6,429 bases of DNA from contig JAITJY010000161.1 of assembly GCA_031278675.1 (NCBI GenBank), positions 1 to 6,429 on the forward strand, in the 5' to 3' direction. This document shows, in pieces, positions 1 to 6,324 of the stretch (positions within the stretch are counted from its first letter, which is position 1; every line of letters starts with the position of its first letter). The translations under genes and the position numbers were made by a program. This stretch comes from Bifidobacteriaceae bacterium. Its GTDB lineage: Bacteria; Actinomycetota; Actinomycetes; Actinomycetales; WQXJ01. Under the pieces are notes generated by a model, which saw only the letters and a list, made by a program, of their open reading frames with translations, was not told the DNA's origin and did not search any database.

Positions 1-2537
1 TCTGGGACCTGGAGCGCGAGTTCCGGGTCGACGGCTTCGGCGGCGCGGAAACCATGAAACTGGTCGACATCATCCAACTGGCGCGCGACACCTACTGCGG
101 CAAAACCGGCGTCGAGTACATGCACATCGAGGACCCGGAGCAGCGCGCCTGGCTGCAGCGCCGCCTGGAGGTGGCGCCGGCTCCGCTGGGCCGCGCCGCC
201 CAGACTCGGGCGCTGCGCAAGCTCAACGAGGCGGAGGCGTTGGAGGCCTTCCTGCAAACCAAGTACGTCGGGGCGAAGCGCTTCTCGCTCGAGGGCTCGG
301 AGGCGGTGATCCCGGTGTTGGACGCCATGATCTCCCGCTACGCCGACCAGGGCACCAGCGAGGTGGTGATCGGCATGGCCCACCGCGGGCGGTTGAACGT
401 GCTGACCAACATCGCCGGCAAGTCCTACCGCCAGGTCTTCACCGAGTTCGAGGACAACCCAGACGCCCGCGAGACGTTCCAAGGCTCCGGCGACGTCAAG
501 TACCACCTTGGAACGGAGGGGCCGTTCACCTCGCCGGCCGGCAACCAGTGCCAGGTCTACTTGGCGGCCAACCCATCCCACCTCGAAGCCGCCGATGGCG
601 TCGTGGAGGGCATCGCGCGAGCCAAGCAGGACCGCCTCAATCTGGGGCCGGACGCCGCCTTCGCCGTGGTGCCCGTCCTGATCCACGGCGACGCGGCCTT
701 CGCGGGCCAGGGCGTCGTGATGGAGATCCTCAATTTGCAGGGCCTGCGCGGCTACCGCACCGGCGGCACCGTCCACATCGTCATCAACAACCAGGTCGGC
801 TTCACCGTCGGCACGCTCGACTCGCGGACCACCCGCTACGCCACCGATGTCGCCAAGGGCTACGGCTGCCCCATTTTCCACGTCAACGGCGACGACCCGG
901 AGGCCTGCATCCGGGCCACCCTACTGGCGGCCGCCTTCCGCGACGAGTTCCAGCAAGACGTGGTGGTTGACCTGGTGTCCTACCGCCGCCGCGGCCACAA
1001 CGAGGGCGACGACCCGTCCATGACGCAGCCGGTCATGTACTCATTCATCGACCGCAAGCGCTCAGTCCGCAAGCTCTACACCGAACAACTGATCAGCCGC
1101 GGCGACCTCACCCTTCAGGACGCCGAAGAATCCCTCAAGCACTTCCAATCAGAACTTGAGCGCGCCTTCAAGGAAACCCGGGAGGACATCAAAGCGCAGG
1201 TCGAAGCGCGGGCGGCCGGAAACGACGGCGGCGCTGGAGGCCGCCCGGACGGCATCGGGCAGGCGAAGGCCTTGACACCCTCCAACGACGCGACCAAACG
1301 CGCTCCCGAAACCGCGCACGGCCTGGAACTGCCAGAATCCCAACGCGAGGACGCCGGCGTGCTGATGGGCTGGAGAACGGCGATCAGCCGGGCGGCCATC
1401 GAGCGGGTTGGGCAGGTCTTTGTCAACCCGCCGGCCGGCTTCACCGTCCACCCGAAACTGCGGGCGCTGCTGGACAAGCGCGCGCAGATGGCCAAGAAAG
1501 GCGGGATCGACTGGGGCATGGCCGAGATGCTGGCCTTCGGGTCGCTGCTGCTGGAGGACATCCCGGTGCGGCTGACCGGCCAAGACTCGCGCCGCGGCAC
1601 CTTCGCGCACCGGCACGCCACCTTCCACGACAAGGTCACCGGGGCCGAATGGACGCCGCTGTGGTTCTTGTCCGAGCGCCAAGCCAAGGTCTTCTTGTAC
1701 GACTCGGCGCTGTCGGAATACGCCATCGCGGCTTTCGAGTACGGCTACTCGGTCGAACGGCCGGACGCGCTGGTGCTGTGGGAGGCGCAATTCGGCGACT
1801 TCTTCAACGGCGCGCAGACGGTGGCGGACGAATTTGTGTCCTCAGCGCAGCAGAAATGGGGCCAGAACTCGTCGGTTGTCTACCTTCTGCCGCACGGCTA
1901 CGAGGGCCAAGGGCCGGACCACTCCTCGGCCCGGATCGAGCGTTGGCTGCAATTGTGCGCCGAGGGCAATCTGCGCGTGGCGCAGCCGACTCTGCCCGCC
2001 AACTACGCCCACCTGCTGCGCCTCCAGGCCTACACCAGGCCGCGGCGGCCGCTGATCGTGTTCACGCCGAAATCCGGGCTGCGGCGCAAAGAGGCCGTGT
2101 CGTCGATCGAGGACTTCACCAACGGCACTTTCCAACCAGTCCTGACCGACCCTGTGGTGGCGCCCGGGCGGGCGCGGCGGGTGCTGATCTGCTCGGGGCG
2201 GGTCTACTGGGACCTGGTGGCGCGGCGGGACTCGCTGGGCGAACCGGCCCGCTCGACCACGGCCATCGTCCGCTTGGAGCAGCTTTACCCCCTGACGGAT
2301 GAGATGATAAGCGCGCTGGTGAGCGGCCTGGCGCCCGAGGCGGAACTGGTCTGGGTGCAGGACGAGCCGGTCAACCAGGGCGCCTGGAGCTTCCTGCTGC
2401 GCAAGGCCACGCCAAGGCTGGGCGGGCGGGCGCTGGGGGTGGTGGCGCGGCCAGAGGCGGCCTCGCCCGCGACCGGCTCGCACTCCGCCCACGCCGTTGA
2501 GCAAACCGCCCTGCTGGACCAGGCTTTCGCCGCCTGA
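1..2537 (+). CDS. kgd: Multifunctional 2-oxoglutarate dehydrogenase, E1 (thiamine-diphosphate) part, 5'-truncated by the window
   Basis: This is the E1 portion of the actinobacterial 2-oxoglutarate dehydrogenase, which decarboxylates 2-oxoglutarate with thiamine diphosphate (ThDP) in the cytosolic TCA cycle. The frame is open from base 3, and conserved codons (WDLEREF, then GFGGAE) precede the ATG at 54, so that ATG is internal and the true start lies left of the window. Visible motifs: VEYMHI (near 114); AHRGR (378-392); YHLG and ANPSHLEA; the ThDP/Mg motif GDAAFAGQG (687-713) ending in NN (786-791); HVNGDDPEA; RGHNEGDDPSMTQP; then the transketolase-like half with TGQDSRRGTF (from 1575), YEYGYSVE-like and WEAQFGDF segments, LPHGYEGQGPDHSSARIER and the terminal HAVEQ. 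In relatives such as mycobacterial Kgd and corynebacterial OdhA, an E2-like succinyltransferase domain is fused at the N-terminus. That part is not in view, so the fusion here is inferred. A Gly/Ala-rich linker of about 50 codons (1200-1350) separates the two halves. FHA-protein control (GarA/OdhI) is known in relatives but cannot be seen here. Confidence 0.95.
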   Translation, partial: WDLEREFRVDGFGGAETMKLVDIIQLARDTYCGKTGVEYMHIEDPEQRAWLQRRLEVAPAPLGRAAQTRALRKLNEAEALEAFLQTKYVGAKRFSLEGSEAVIPVLDAMISRYADQGTSEVVIGMAHRGRLNVLTNIAGKSYRQVFTEFEDNPDARETFQGSGDVKYHLGTEGPFTSPAGNQCQVYLAANPSHLEAADGVVEGIARAKQDRLNLGPDAAFAVVPVLIHGDAAFAGQGVVMEILNLQGLRGYRTGGTVHIVINNQVGFTVGTLDSRTTRYATDVAKGYGCPIFHVNGDDPEACIRATLLAAAFRDEFQQDVVVDLVSYRRRGHNEGDDPSMTQPVMYSFIDRKRSVRKLYTEQLISRGDLTLQDAEESLKHFQSELERAFKETREDIKAQVEARAAGNDGGAGGRPDGIGQAKALTPSNDATKRAPETAHGLELPESQREDAGVLMGWRTAISRAAIERVGQVFVNPPAGFTVHPKLRALLDKRAQMAKKGGIDWGMAEMLAFGSLLLEDIPVRLTGQDSRRGTFAHRHATFHDKVTGAEWTPLWFLSERQAKVFLYDSALSEYAIAAFEYGYSVERPDALVLWEAQFGDFFNGAQTVADEFVSSAQQKWGQNSSVVYLLPHGYEGQGPDHSSARIERWLQLCAEGNLRVAQPTLPANYAHLLRLQAYTRPRRPLIVFTPKSGLRRKEAVSSIEDFTNGTFQPVLTDPVVAPGRARRVLICSGRVYWDLVARRDSLGEPARSTTAIVRLEQLYPLTDEMISALVSGLAPEAELVWVQDEPVNQGAWSFLLRKATPRLGGRALGVVARPEAASPATGSHSAHAVEQTALLDQAFAA

Positions 2538-2657
2538 GAGCGGGCGGCGCGCGGAGCCGGTCATTCAATTCGGGGTCACGATGGTCCTCCTCAACCTGGC
2601 GGAGGACGTCGCCCACATCCGCCTGCGGCTCCAAGAAAGCTGACCTGAACGGCGACC

Positions 2658-2720
2658 GGCCGGACGATGCCGGGCTCGGGGCTGGGGGGCGACCGGGCGG
2701 CATCGTGCTGGGGACCGGCC
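2658..2720. repeat. Imperfect inverted repeat downstream of kgd
   Basis: ACGATGCC (2664-2671) is the exact reverse complement of GGCATCGT (2699-2706). Directly outside, GGCCGG (2658-2663) can pair with CCGGCC (2715-2720), leaving a one-sided 8-nt bulge. The loop of 27 nt is long and G-rich, and no T tract follows. It could be a weak or factor-assisted terminator for kgd, or simply a GC-rich coincidence. The function is inferred only from position. Confidence 0.3.
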
Positions 2721-2743
2721 GACGCCGCCCGGCCAGCGGCGTT
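2721..2743 (+). terminator. Compact GC hairpin, candidate kgd terminator
   Basis: ACGCCGC (2722-2728) and GCGGCGT (2736-2742) form a perfect 7-bp stem around a 7-nt loop, extendable by a G-T pair at 2721/2743. It lies after the end of kgd and about 30 bp before the guaB -10-like box, where a transcript boundary would be expected. Only two T residues follow, so it is not a classical intrinsic terminator. U-poor hairpin terminators have been proposed in actinobacteria. The stem is seen; the role is inferred. Confidence 0.35.
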
Positions 2744-2771
2744 GTGGCGCTGCGTCCAGGTGGGGCGCGGC

Positions 2772-2777
2772 TATCCT
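2772..2777 (+). promoter_or_regulatory. -10-like box of guaB, implying a leaderless transcript
   Basis: TATCCT fits the actinobacterial TANNNT -10 consensus and ends 6 nt before the guaB ATG at 2784. A transcript starting at the usual 6-7 nt distance would therefore begin at, or one base into, the start codon. No Shine-Dalgarno-like purine run lies at the proper distance upstream of the ATG, which fits leaderless initiation. No good -35 hexamer appears at 15-18 nt spacing; the best reads (CTGCGT, TGCGTC) are poor, so this is a tentative call. Confidence 0.45.
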
Positions 2778-2783
2778 TGACGG

Positions 2784-4316
2784 ATGGATTCGACTGGTGT
2801 CACGGGGGCGGCGCGCGCCGACTCCGACCCCTTTGGCTTTGTTGGGCTGACCTTTGACGACGTTCTGCTGGTGCCCCGGGAATCAGACGTGCTGCCATCC
2901 GAGGTGACCACCGACACTCTGGTGTCGCGGCGCATCGGGCTGCGCATACCGCTGGTGTCCTCGGCGATGGACACCGTGACCGAGGCGCGCATGGCGATCG
3001 CTATGGCGCGCCAGGGCGGCCTCGGCGTGATTCACCGCAACCTCTCCATCCACGACCAGGCGGGCCAGGTCGACCTGGTCAAACGCTCTGAATCCGGCAT
3101 GGTGTCCGACCCGCTGACGGTAGGACCGGACGCGACTCTGGCGGAACTGGACGCGCTTTGCGGGCAGTACCGCGTCTCCGGGCTGCCGGTGATCGATCAG
3201 GACCGGGTGCTGCTCGGCATCATCACCAACCGCGACCTGCGGTTTGTGCCGCGCGAGGATTTCCCCCGCTTGCGCGTGCGCGACGCCATGACGCCGATGC
3301 CGCTGGTGACAGCCCCGGTCGGGGTGGCCCGGGCCGAGGCGGCCCGGTTGCTGGGCAAACACCGGGTCGAGAAGCTGCCGATTGTCGATGCCGGCGGGCG
3401 GCTGCGGGGGCTGATCACAGTCAAAGACTTCGTCAAGACAGAGCAGTATCCGTTGGCGACCAAGGACTCAGAGGGCCGGTTGCGGGTTGGCGCGGCGGTC
3501 GGGTTCTACGGCGACGCCTCCGAGCGGGCCTGGGCGCTGATCGAAGCGGGGGTGGACCTGCTGGTGGTGGACACGGCGCACGGGCACACCGGCGCGCTGA
3601 TGGAGATGGTGGCCAGGCTCAAAGCCGATCCGGCGGCGGCCGGGGTGGATGTGGTGGGCGGCAATGTGGCCACCCGCGATGGCGCGCAGGCGCTGATCGA
3701 GGCCGGCGTCGACGGCGTCAAGGTGGGCATTGGACCCGGGTCGATCTGCACCACGCGGGTTGTCGCCGGGGTGGGCGTGCCCCAGATCACGGCGGTCCAC
3801 GAAGCCGCCCGGGCCTGCCGCCCGGCGGGCGTGCCGCTGATCGCGGACGGCGGCCTGCAGTATTCCGGCGACATCGCGAAAGCGCTGGTGGCCGGGGCGG
3901 ACACGGTGATGCTGGGGTCGCTGCTGGGCGGCTGCGACGAGGCCCCCGGCGAGCTTGTGTTTGTGCAGGGCAAGCAATTCAAGCACTACCGCGGCATGGG
4001 GTCACTGGGCGCGATGGCGTCCCGGAAGAAGAAGTCGTACTCGAAAGACCGTTACTTCCAGGCTGATGTGACCTCTGACGACTCGCTGATTCCTGAAGGC
4101 ATCGAGGGCCAGGTGCCCTACCGGGGGCCCTTGGCCGCAGTCGCCCACCAGTTGGTTGGCGGGCTGCACCAGTCGATGTTCTACGTTGGCGCGCGCTCCA
4201 TCGCGGAGTTGCACCAGCGCGGCCAGTTTGTGCGGATCACCCCGGCCGGCTTGAAAGAGTCGCATCCGCACGATGTCCAGATGGTGGTCGAGGCCCCCAA
4301 CTACTACCGCCACTGA
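2784..4316 (+). CDS. guaB: Inosine-5'-monophosphate dehydrogenase (IMPDH)
   Basis: GuaB oxidises IMP to XMP with NAD+, the committed step of guanine nucleotide synthesis, and acts as a cytosolic tetramer. The 510-residue product has the usual length for the CBS-containing bacterial form. Order of features: N-terminal barrel start FGFVGLTFDDVLLVP; PLVSSAMDTVTE; GLGVIHRNLS; two CBS domains at about residues 106-157 and 169-225; return to the barrel with VVDTAHGH (Asp263, the NAD-contact position); GGNVATRDGAQ; the catalytic loop GPGSICTT with nucleophile Cys322; ADGGLQYSGDIAKAL; YRGMGSLGAM; the mobile flap with catalytic Arg423-Tyr424 (KDRYFQ) and EGIEGQVPYRG. All key residues are present, so an active enzyme is expected. 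The ATG at 2784 is chosen because homology begins about 15 residues later and the -10-like box abuts it. Its 3' end overlaps a convergent gene by 80 bp. I see no strong terminator after the stop, only a 4-bp CCCG/CGGG stem at 4318-4329. Confidence 0.97.
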   Translation: MDSTGVTGAARADSDPFGFVGLTFDDVLLVPRESDVLPSEVTTDTLVSRRIGLRIPLVSSAMDTVTEARMAIAMARQGGLGVIHRNLSIHDQAGQVDLVKRSESGMVSDPLTVGPDATLAELDALCGQYRVSGLPVIDQDRVLLGIITNRDLRFVPREDFPRLRVRDAMTPMPLVTAPVGVARAEAARLLGKHRVEKLPIVDAGGRLRGLITVKDFVKTEQYPLATKDSEGRLRVGAAVGFYGDASERAWALIEAGVDLLVVDTAHGHTGALMEMVARLKADPAAAGVDVVGGNVATRDGAQALIEAGVDGVKVGIGPGSICTTRVVAGVGVPQITAVHEAARACRPAGVPLIADGGLQYSGDIAKALVAGADTVMLGSLLGGCDEAPGELVFVQGKQFKHYRGMGSLGAMASRKKKSYSKDRYFQADVTSDDSLIPEGIEGQVPYRGPLAAVAHQLVGGLHQSMFYVGARSIAELHQRGQFVRITPAGLKESHPHDVQMVVEAPNYYRH

Positions 4317-6027
4317 CCCCGTCAGCGGGCGCGTCACCGAGCCCGGCCAAACCCGCCACATCTCCCCCGCTGGCCGCCTCTCCCCGGCTCGGCGCCCGCG
4401 CCTGGCTCGCCGCCCCTCTCCCGCTGGCAGCATCTCTCCCGCTGGTCACCTCGCCCCGGCTCGGCGCCCGCGCCTGGCTCACCGCCCCTCTCCCGCTGGC
4501 AGCATCTCCCCCGCTGGCCGGATCTCTCCCGCTGGTCACCTCTTCCCCGCGCGGTGCCCGCGCCCGGTCCGTCACCTCTGTCCGGGTGGCCGCATCTTCG
4601 AGGCGGACCTGGAACCGCCGGTGAAGGATCGGGGTCCGATCCGCGTCCACCTGCCTCGGCGGGACAGCTTGCGGGTAACCTTGCGGCCCGATCTCCATCC
4701 GCCACCGATTCGGATTATCCGCCACGCTGCCGTCGAGCGCGTAGCGCCCAGCCGGCTCGACTACCGCGTGATGATGGTCGCAGACGGAGGCCAGATTCTC
4801 CAGGGCGGTGGGGCCACCCATCTGCCACGGCACCAGGTGGTGCGCGTGCGTCAAGGAAGGCGGCCGCTCGCAGTTGGGGAACGAGCAGCCTTGGTCCCGC
4901 AGTTCCAGCGCCCGCCTAATGCCAACTGGGATGGCCCTGGTCTCCCGCCCGACGTCCAATGGCAGCGATCCGCCGCCCATGACAACCGGCAGCACCCCGC
5001 AGTCGCAGGCCACCCGGCGCAACTCGCCGGCGGTCAGGCCGCCAGCCGCCCGCGCGGCCGCCCCGGTGCCAACCAATCCAGCCGGCAGCCCCGACCGGAG
5101 TTCCTCCAGCGTCACAGTCACCGTCAGGCGGGGCCGCTCGCCGCCGAGCCACGGGGCATCCCCAGCCGCCTGGGCGGCTTTGGCCAGGTCGAACAGGGCG
5201 TCCGCGCGCAACTGCGCCCGAGTTGGGCAATCCTCCCCGACCGGGCGGTCAGCGGCCGTCTTCAGTTCCCGGCGCCGCCGTTCCGCCCAGGCGTCGACCG
5301 CCGCTTCCACCACAGCCCCTTGCGCCAGCGGCAACGACCCGCTGACCCGGACTGCTCCCGCTCCATCCGGCTTGAACACCAGATGGCGGTCCCGCTGGGC
5401 GCGCGCGGCGTCCTTCTCAGCTCGATCCGCCCACGCTTCCGGCGTGTCCGCCGCTGGGCAGCCATCCCGGACGGCTCTTTTCGCCAGCGGCAAAGCCTGC
5501 GGCGCGGCATCTTTCCGGGCCGCCGCCACCGCCGCCGCCTCGACGGCCGCCAGTTGCTCAGGCTCAAGCTGCGGACTCGCCAAGGCCAGCGCCCGCGCCG
5601 CCGCCGAAGCCTGAGCCGAGGTCAGGTCCCCGGCCAGGGCCGCCTGCGCCGCCAGCGGAGCGTCCGCCAGCTCGCGGCCCTGAAAGGCCAGCCGCTTGGC
5701 ATGGGCTAGGGATAGGAAGCAGGCCTTGGCGATGGCGGCGTCGATCCCGGCTTGGCCCAGCGCCTCGTGGTCCTTGCACTGTTCCGCCTCCGCCACCAGC
5801 AAAGCCCGGCAGGCGCTGAGCCTGTCAATCACGCTGGCGAGGCCCGCGATGACGTCCATGCGCCCGCGCGGAGTCGGCTTCCCGGCAGCAGCCCCGGCCA
5901 GTTGACCGGCCAGATACCCAAGCTGAGCGACCATCGCTTCGCGGGTAGCAGGCGGCGAGACTCGCCACGCCCCAGCCCCGCTGACGGACAAGTGTTCGCC
6001 AACGGGGACGGTCGCAGCGGTTCGCAT
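4237..6027 (-). CDS. DUF222 and HNH endonuclease domain protein (13E12-repeat family) with repeat-containing tail
   Basis: This is a two-domain protein: an Ala-rich helical DUF222 region (about residues 20-300) followed by an HNH nuclease fold. The HNH part is intact by inspection: Cys381 and Cys386 (CSFPNCERP), HAHHLVPW (His394, His396, His397), GGPTALENL (Asn411) and Cys416 followed by DHHH (418-420). These fit a zinc-braced ββα-metal nuclease. Members are common and multicopy in actinobacterial genomes, and their substrates are mostly unknown. After the HNH domain comes an Arg/Gly/Ser/Ala-rich tail of about 130 residues. It contains 24-residue repeats (near 490-557), and its last 26 residues are encoded antisense to the end of guaB. 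The frame opens at an ATG at 6057, but a promoter with -10 TAGTAT at 6040-6035 lies inside that extension and ends 7 nt before the ATG at 6027, so I choose 6027 (596 residues). No Shine-Dalgarno sequence precedes either ATG. The tail may be genuine or may be read-through in stop-poor GC-rich DNA. Confidence 0.85.
   Translation of the reverse strand: MRTAATVPVGEHLSVSGAGAWRVSPPATREAMVAQLGYLAGQLAGAAAGKPTPRGRMDVIAGLASVIDRLSACRALLVAEAEQCKDHEALGQAGIDAAIAKACFLSLAHAKRLAFQGRELADAPLAAQAALAGDLTSAQASAAARALALASPQLEPEQLAAVEAAAVAAARKDAAPQALPLAKRAVRDGCPAADTPEAWADRAEKDAARAQRDRHLVFKPDGAGAVRVSGSLPLAQGAVVEAAVDAWAERRRRELKTAADRPVGEDCPTRAQLRADALFDLAKAAQAAGDAPWLGGERPRLTVTVTLEELRSGLPAGLVGTGAAARAAGGLTAGELRRVACDCGVLPVVMGGGSLPLDVGRETRAIPVGIRRALELRDQGCSFPNCERPPSLTHAHHLVPWQMGGPTALENLASVCDHHHAVVEPAGRYALDGSVADNPNRWRMEIGPQGYPQAVPPRQVDADRTPILHRRFQVRLEDAATRTEVTDRARAPRGEEVTSGRDPASGGDAASGRGAVSQARAPSRGEVTSGRDAASGRGAASQARAPSRGEAASGGDVAGLAGLGDAPADGVSGGSSWGPRPPSGHRADATLSSRPG
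4359..4560. repeat. 72-bp in-frame tandem repeat with an 18-bp subrepeat
   Basis: Bases 4382-4445 recur at 4454-4517 (offset 72) with two mismatches (4409/4481 and 4437/4509). Similarity continues less perfectly back to 4359. A third, degenerate partial unit reaches about 4560 and carries an extra 18 bp. Within the units, an 18-bp element with core CTC(T/C)CCCGCTGG occurs six times, starting at 4359, 4413, 4431, 4485, 4503 and 4521. Both periods are multiples of three, so the repeat keeps the minus-strand frame and yields alternating ARAPSRGE and SGRD/SGGD/SGRG hexads. It has the look of a minisatellite made by slippage or unequal exchange. Confidence 0.85.
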
Positions 6028-6034
6028 ACCGTTA

Positions 6035-6064
6035 ATACTATTGCGCCTAGTGGTCATTCGTCAA
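6035..6064 (-). promoter_or_regulatory. Sigma-70/SigA-type promoter of the DUF222-HNH gene (leaderless)
   Basis: Reading the minus strand, TTGACG (6064-6059) is followed by an 18-nt spacer, TAGTAT (6040-6035), 7 nt, and the ATG at 6027. The -35 matches TTGACA at five of six bases, and the -10 fits TANNNT. The expected transcription start coincides with the A of the ATG, so the message would be leaderless. The longer reading start at 6057 falls in the spacer just after the -35 box and could not be on this transcript. Confidence 0.6.
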
Positions 6065-6072
6065 TAGCGCAA
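6038..6072. repeat. Inverted repeat overlapping the -35/-10 region of the DUF222-HNH promoter
   Basis: CTATTG (6038-6043) is mirrored by CAATAG (6062-6067), and an overlapping pair TTGCGC (6041-6046) and GCGCAA (6067-6072) is also present. The arms touch the -10 and -35 elements, the usual place for a repressor operator. A further CTATTGCG copy occurs at 6114-6121. The sequences are directly visible. A role in regulation is inferred, and the arms are short enough to arise by chance. Confidence 0.3.
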
Positions 6073-6133
6073 GTTGGATTTTTGCGGTACTTTTGGTTGA
6101 ATTGCATTATCGGCTATTGCGTGGCAACGGCAT

Positions 6134-6147
6134 CGGACAGATGTCCG
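6134..6147. promoter_or_regulatory. Perfect 6-2-6 palindrome, possible operator
   Basis: CGGACA-GA-TGTCCG is a perfect dyad with 6-bp arms and a 2-bp centre, in the low-G+C region about 70 bp upstream of the DUF222-HNH -35 box. Such compact dyads are typical binding sites for dimeric helix-turn-helix regulators. I do not recognise a specific regulator for this sequence. Confidence 0.3.
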
Positions 6148-6175
6148 TTGATCTACGCTATACCAGCGTTGATCT
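6146..6175. repeat. Direct repeat CGTTGATCT at 21-bp spacing with a small hairpin between
   Basis: CGTTGATCT occurs at 6146-6154 and again at 6167-6175, a 21-bp offset that would place both copies on the same face of the helix. Between them, ACGCT (6155-6159) and AGCGT (6165-6169) form a 5-bp inverted repeat with a 5-nt loop. The first copy also overlaps the palindrome ending at 6147. A paired protein-binding site is possible. No known motif is claimed. Confidence 0.35.
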
Positions 6176-6258
6176 GGGACTTCTTACACTGTCGGACCCT
6201 TGTGCTTGGCTATAACGTGGTGGAATAGGACTTCAGCCCGCCGTCTGTAAAGGTTGTC

Positions 6259-6288
6259 ATTGCCATTGCCATTGCCGTTACCGTTACC
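6259..6288. repeat. Hexanucleotide array: three ATTGCC then two GTTACC
   Basis: Five consecutive 6-bp units run from 6259 to 6288: ATTGCC at 6259, 6265 and 6271, then GTTACC at 6277 and 6283. The two unit types differ at two positions (A/G and G/A). This is a short tandem repeat capable of slippage. It lies in non-coding DNA as far as I can tell. On the minus strand the same stretch would read VTVTAMAMAM in a weak open frame. Confidence 0.7.
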
Positions 6289-6295
6289 GAGCGAT

Positions 6296-6324
6296 TGATA
6301 TTACGCAGCCAACGCGTAGTATTA
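6296..6324. repeat. 11-bp-stem inverted repeat (hairpin or operator)
   Basis: TGATATTACGC (6296-6306) pairs with GCGTAGTATTA (6314-6324) around a 7-nt loop, AGCCAAC. On the plus-strand RNA all 11 positions pair, counting two G-U pairs (6301/6319 and 6297/6323). On the other strand those two would be mismatches, so the structure is stronger as plus-strand RNA. It is AT-rich and not followed by a T run, so it is a poor terminator. It could equally be a dyad binding site. Confidence 0.4.

Noticed and set aside
54..56. ATG as the start of kgd
   Set aside because: The frame is open upstream to the window edge, and the codons before it encode the conserved WDLEREF and GFGGAE stretch, so this Met is internal.
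1842..2564. 240-codon minus-strand frame antisense to kgd
   Set aside because: Low-complexity Arg/Gly/Pro product over a stretch where the plus strand encodes conserved E1 motifs; a GC-rich shadow.
2581..2643. 20-codon reading frame (MVLLNLAEDVAH...) between kgd and guaB
   Set aside because: There is no ribosome-binding site, promoter or recognised family. A frame this short is expected by chance.
4318..4329. guaB terminator (CCCG-TCAG-CGGG)
   Set aside because: The 4-bp stem is too short, no T run follows, and the site lies inside the opposing coding frame.
4359..4560. CRISPR array
   Set aside because: The units are tandem and contiguous with a 72-bp period and no unique spacers, and they keep the reading frame of the minus-strand gene.
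4273..5709. 478-codon plus-strand frame antisense to the DUF222-HNH gene
   Set aside because: Its Pro/Arg/Ser-rich product has no recognisable domain. The opposite strand encodes clear DUF222 and HNH motifs, and GC-rich repeats keep several frames open.
6121..6228. Possible small hydrophobic peptide on the plus strand starting at GTG 6121 and ending at TAG 6228
   Set aside because: The frame is continuous with the DUF222 antisense shadow, has no ribosome-binding site, and contains the palindrome and direct repeats, so non-coding is more likely.
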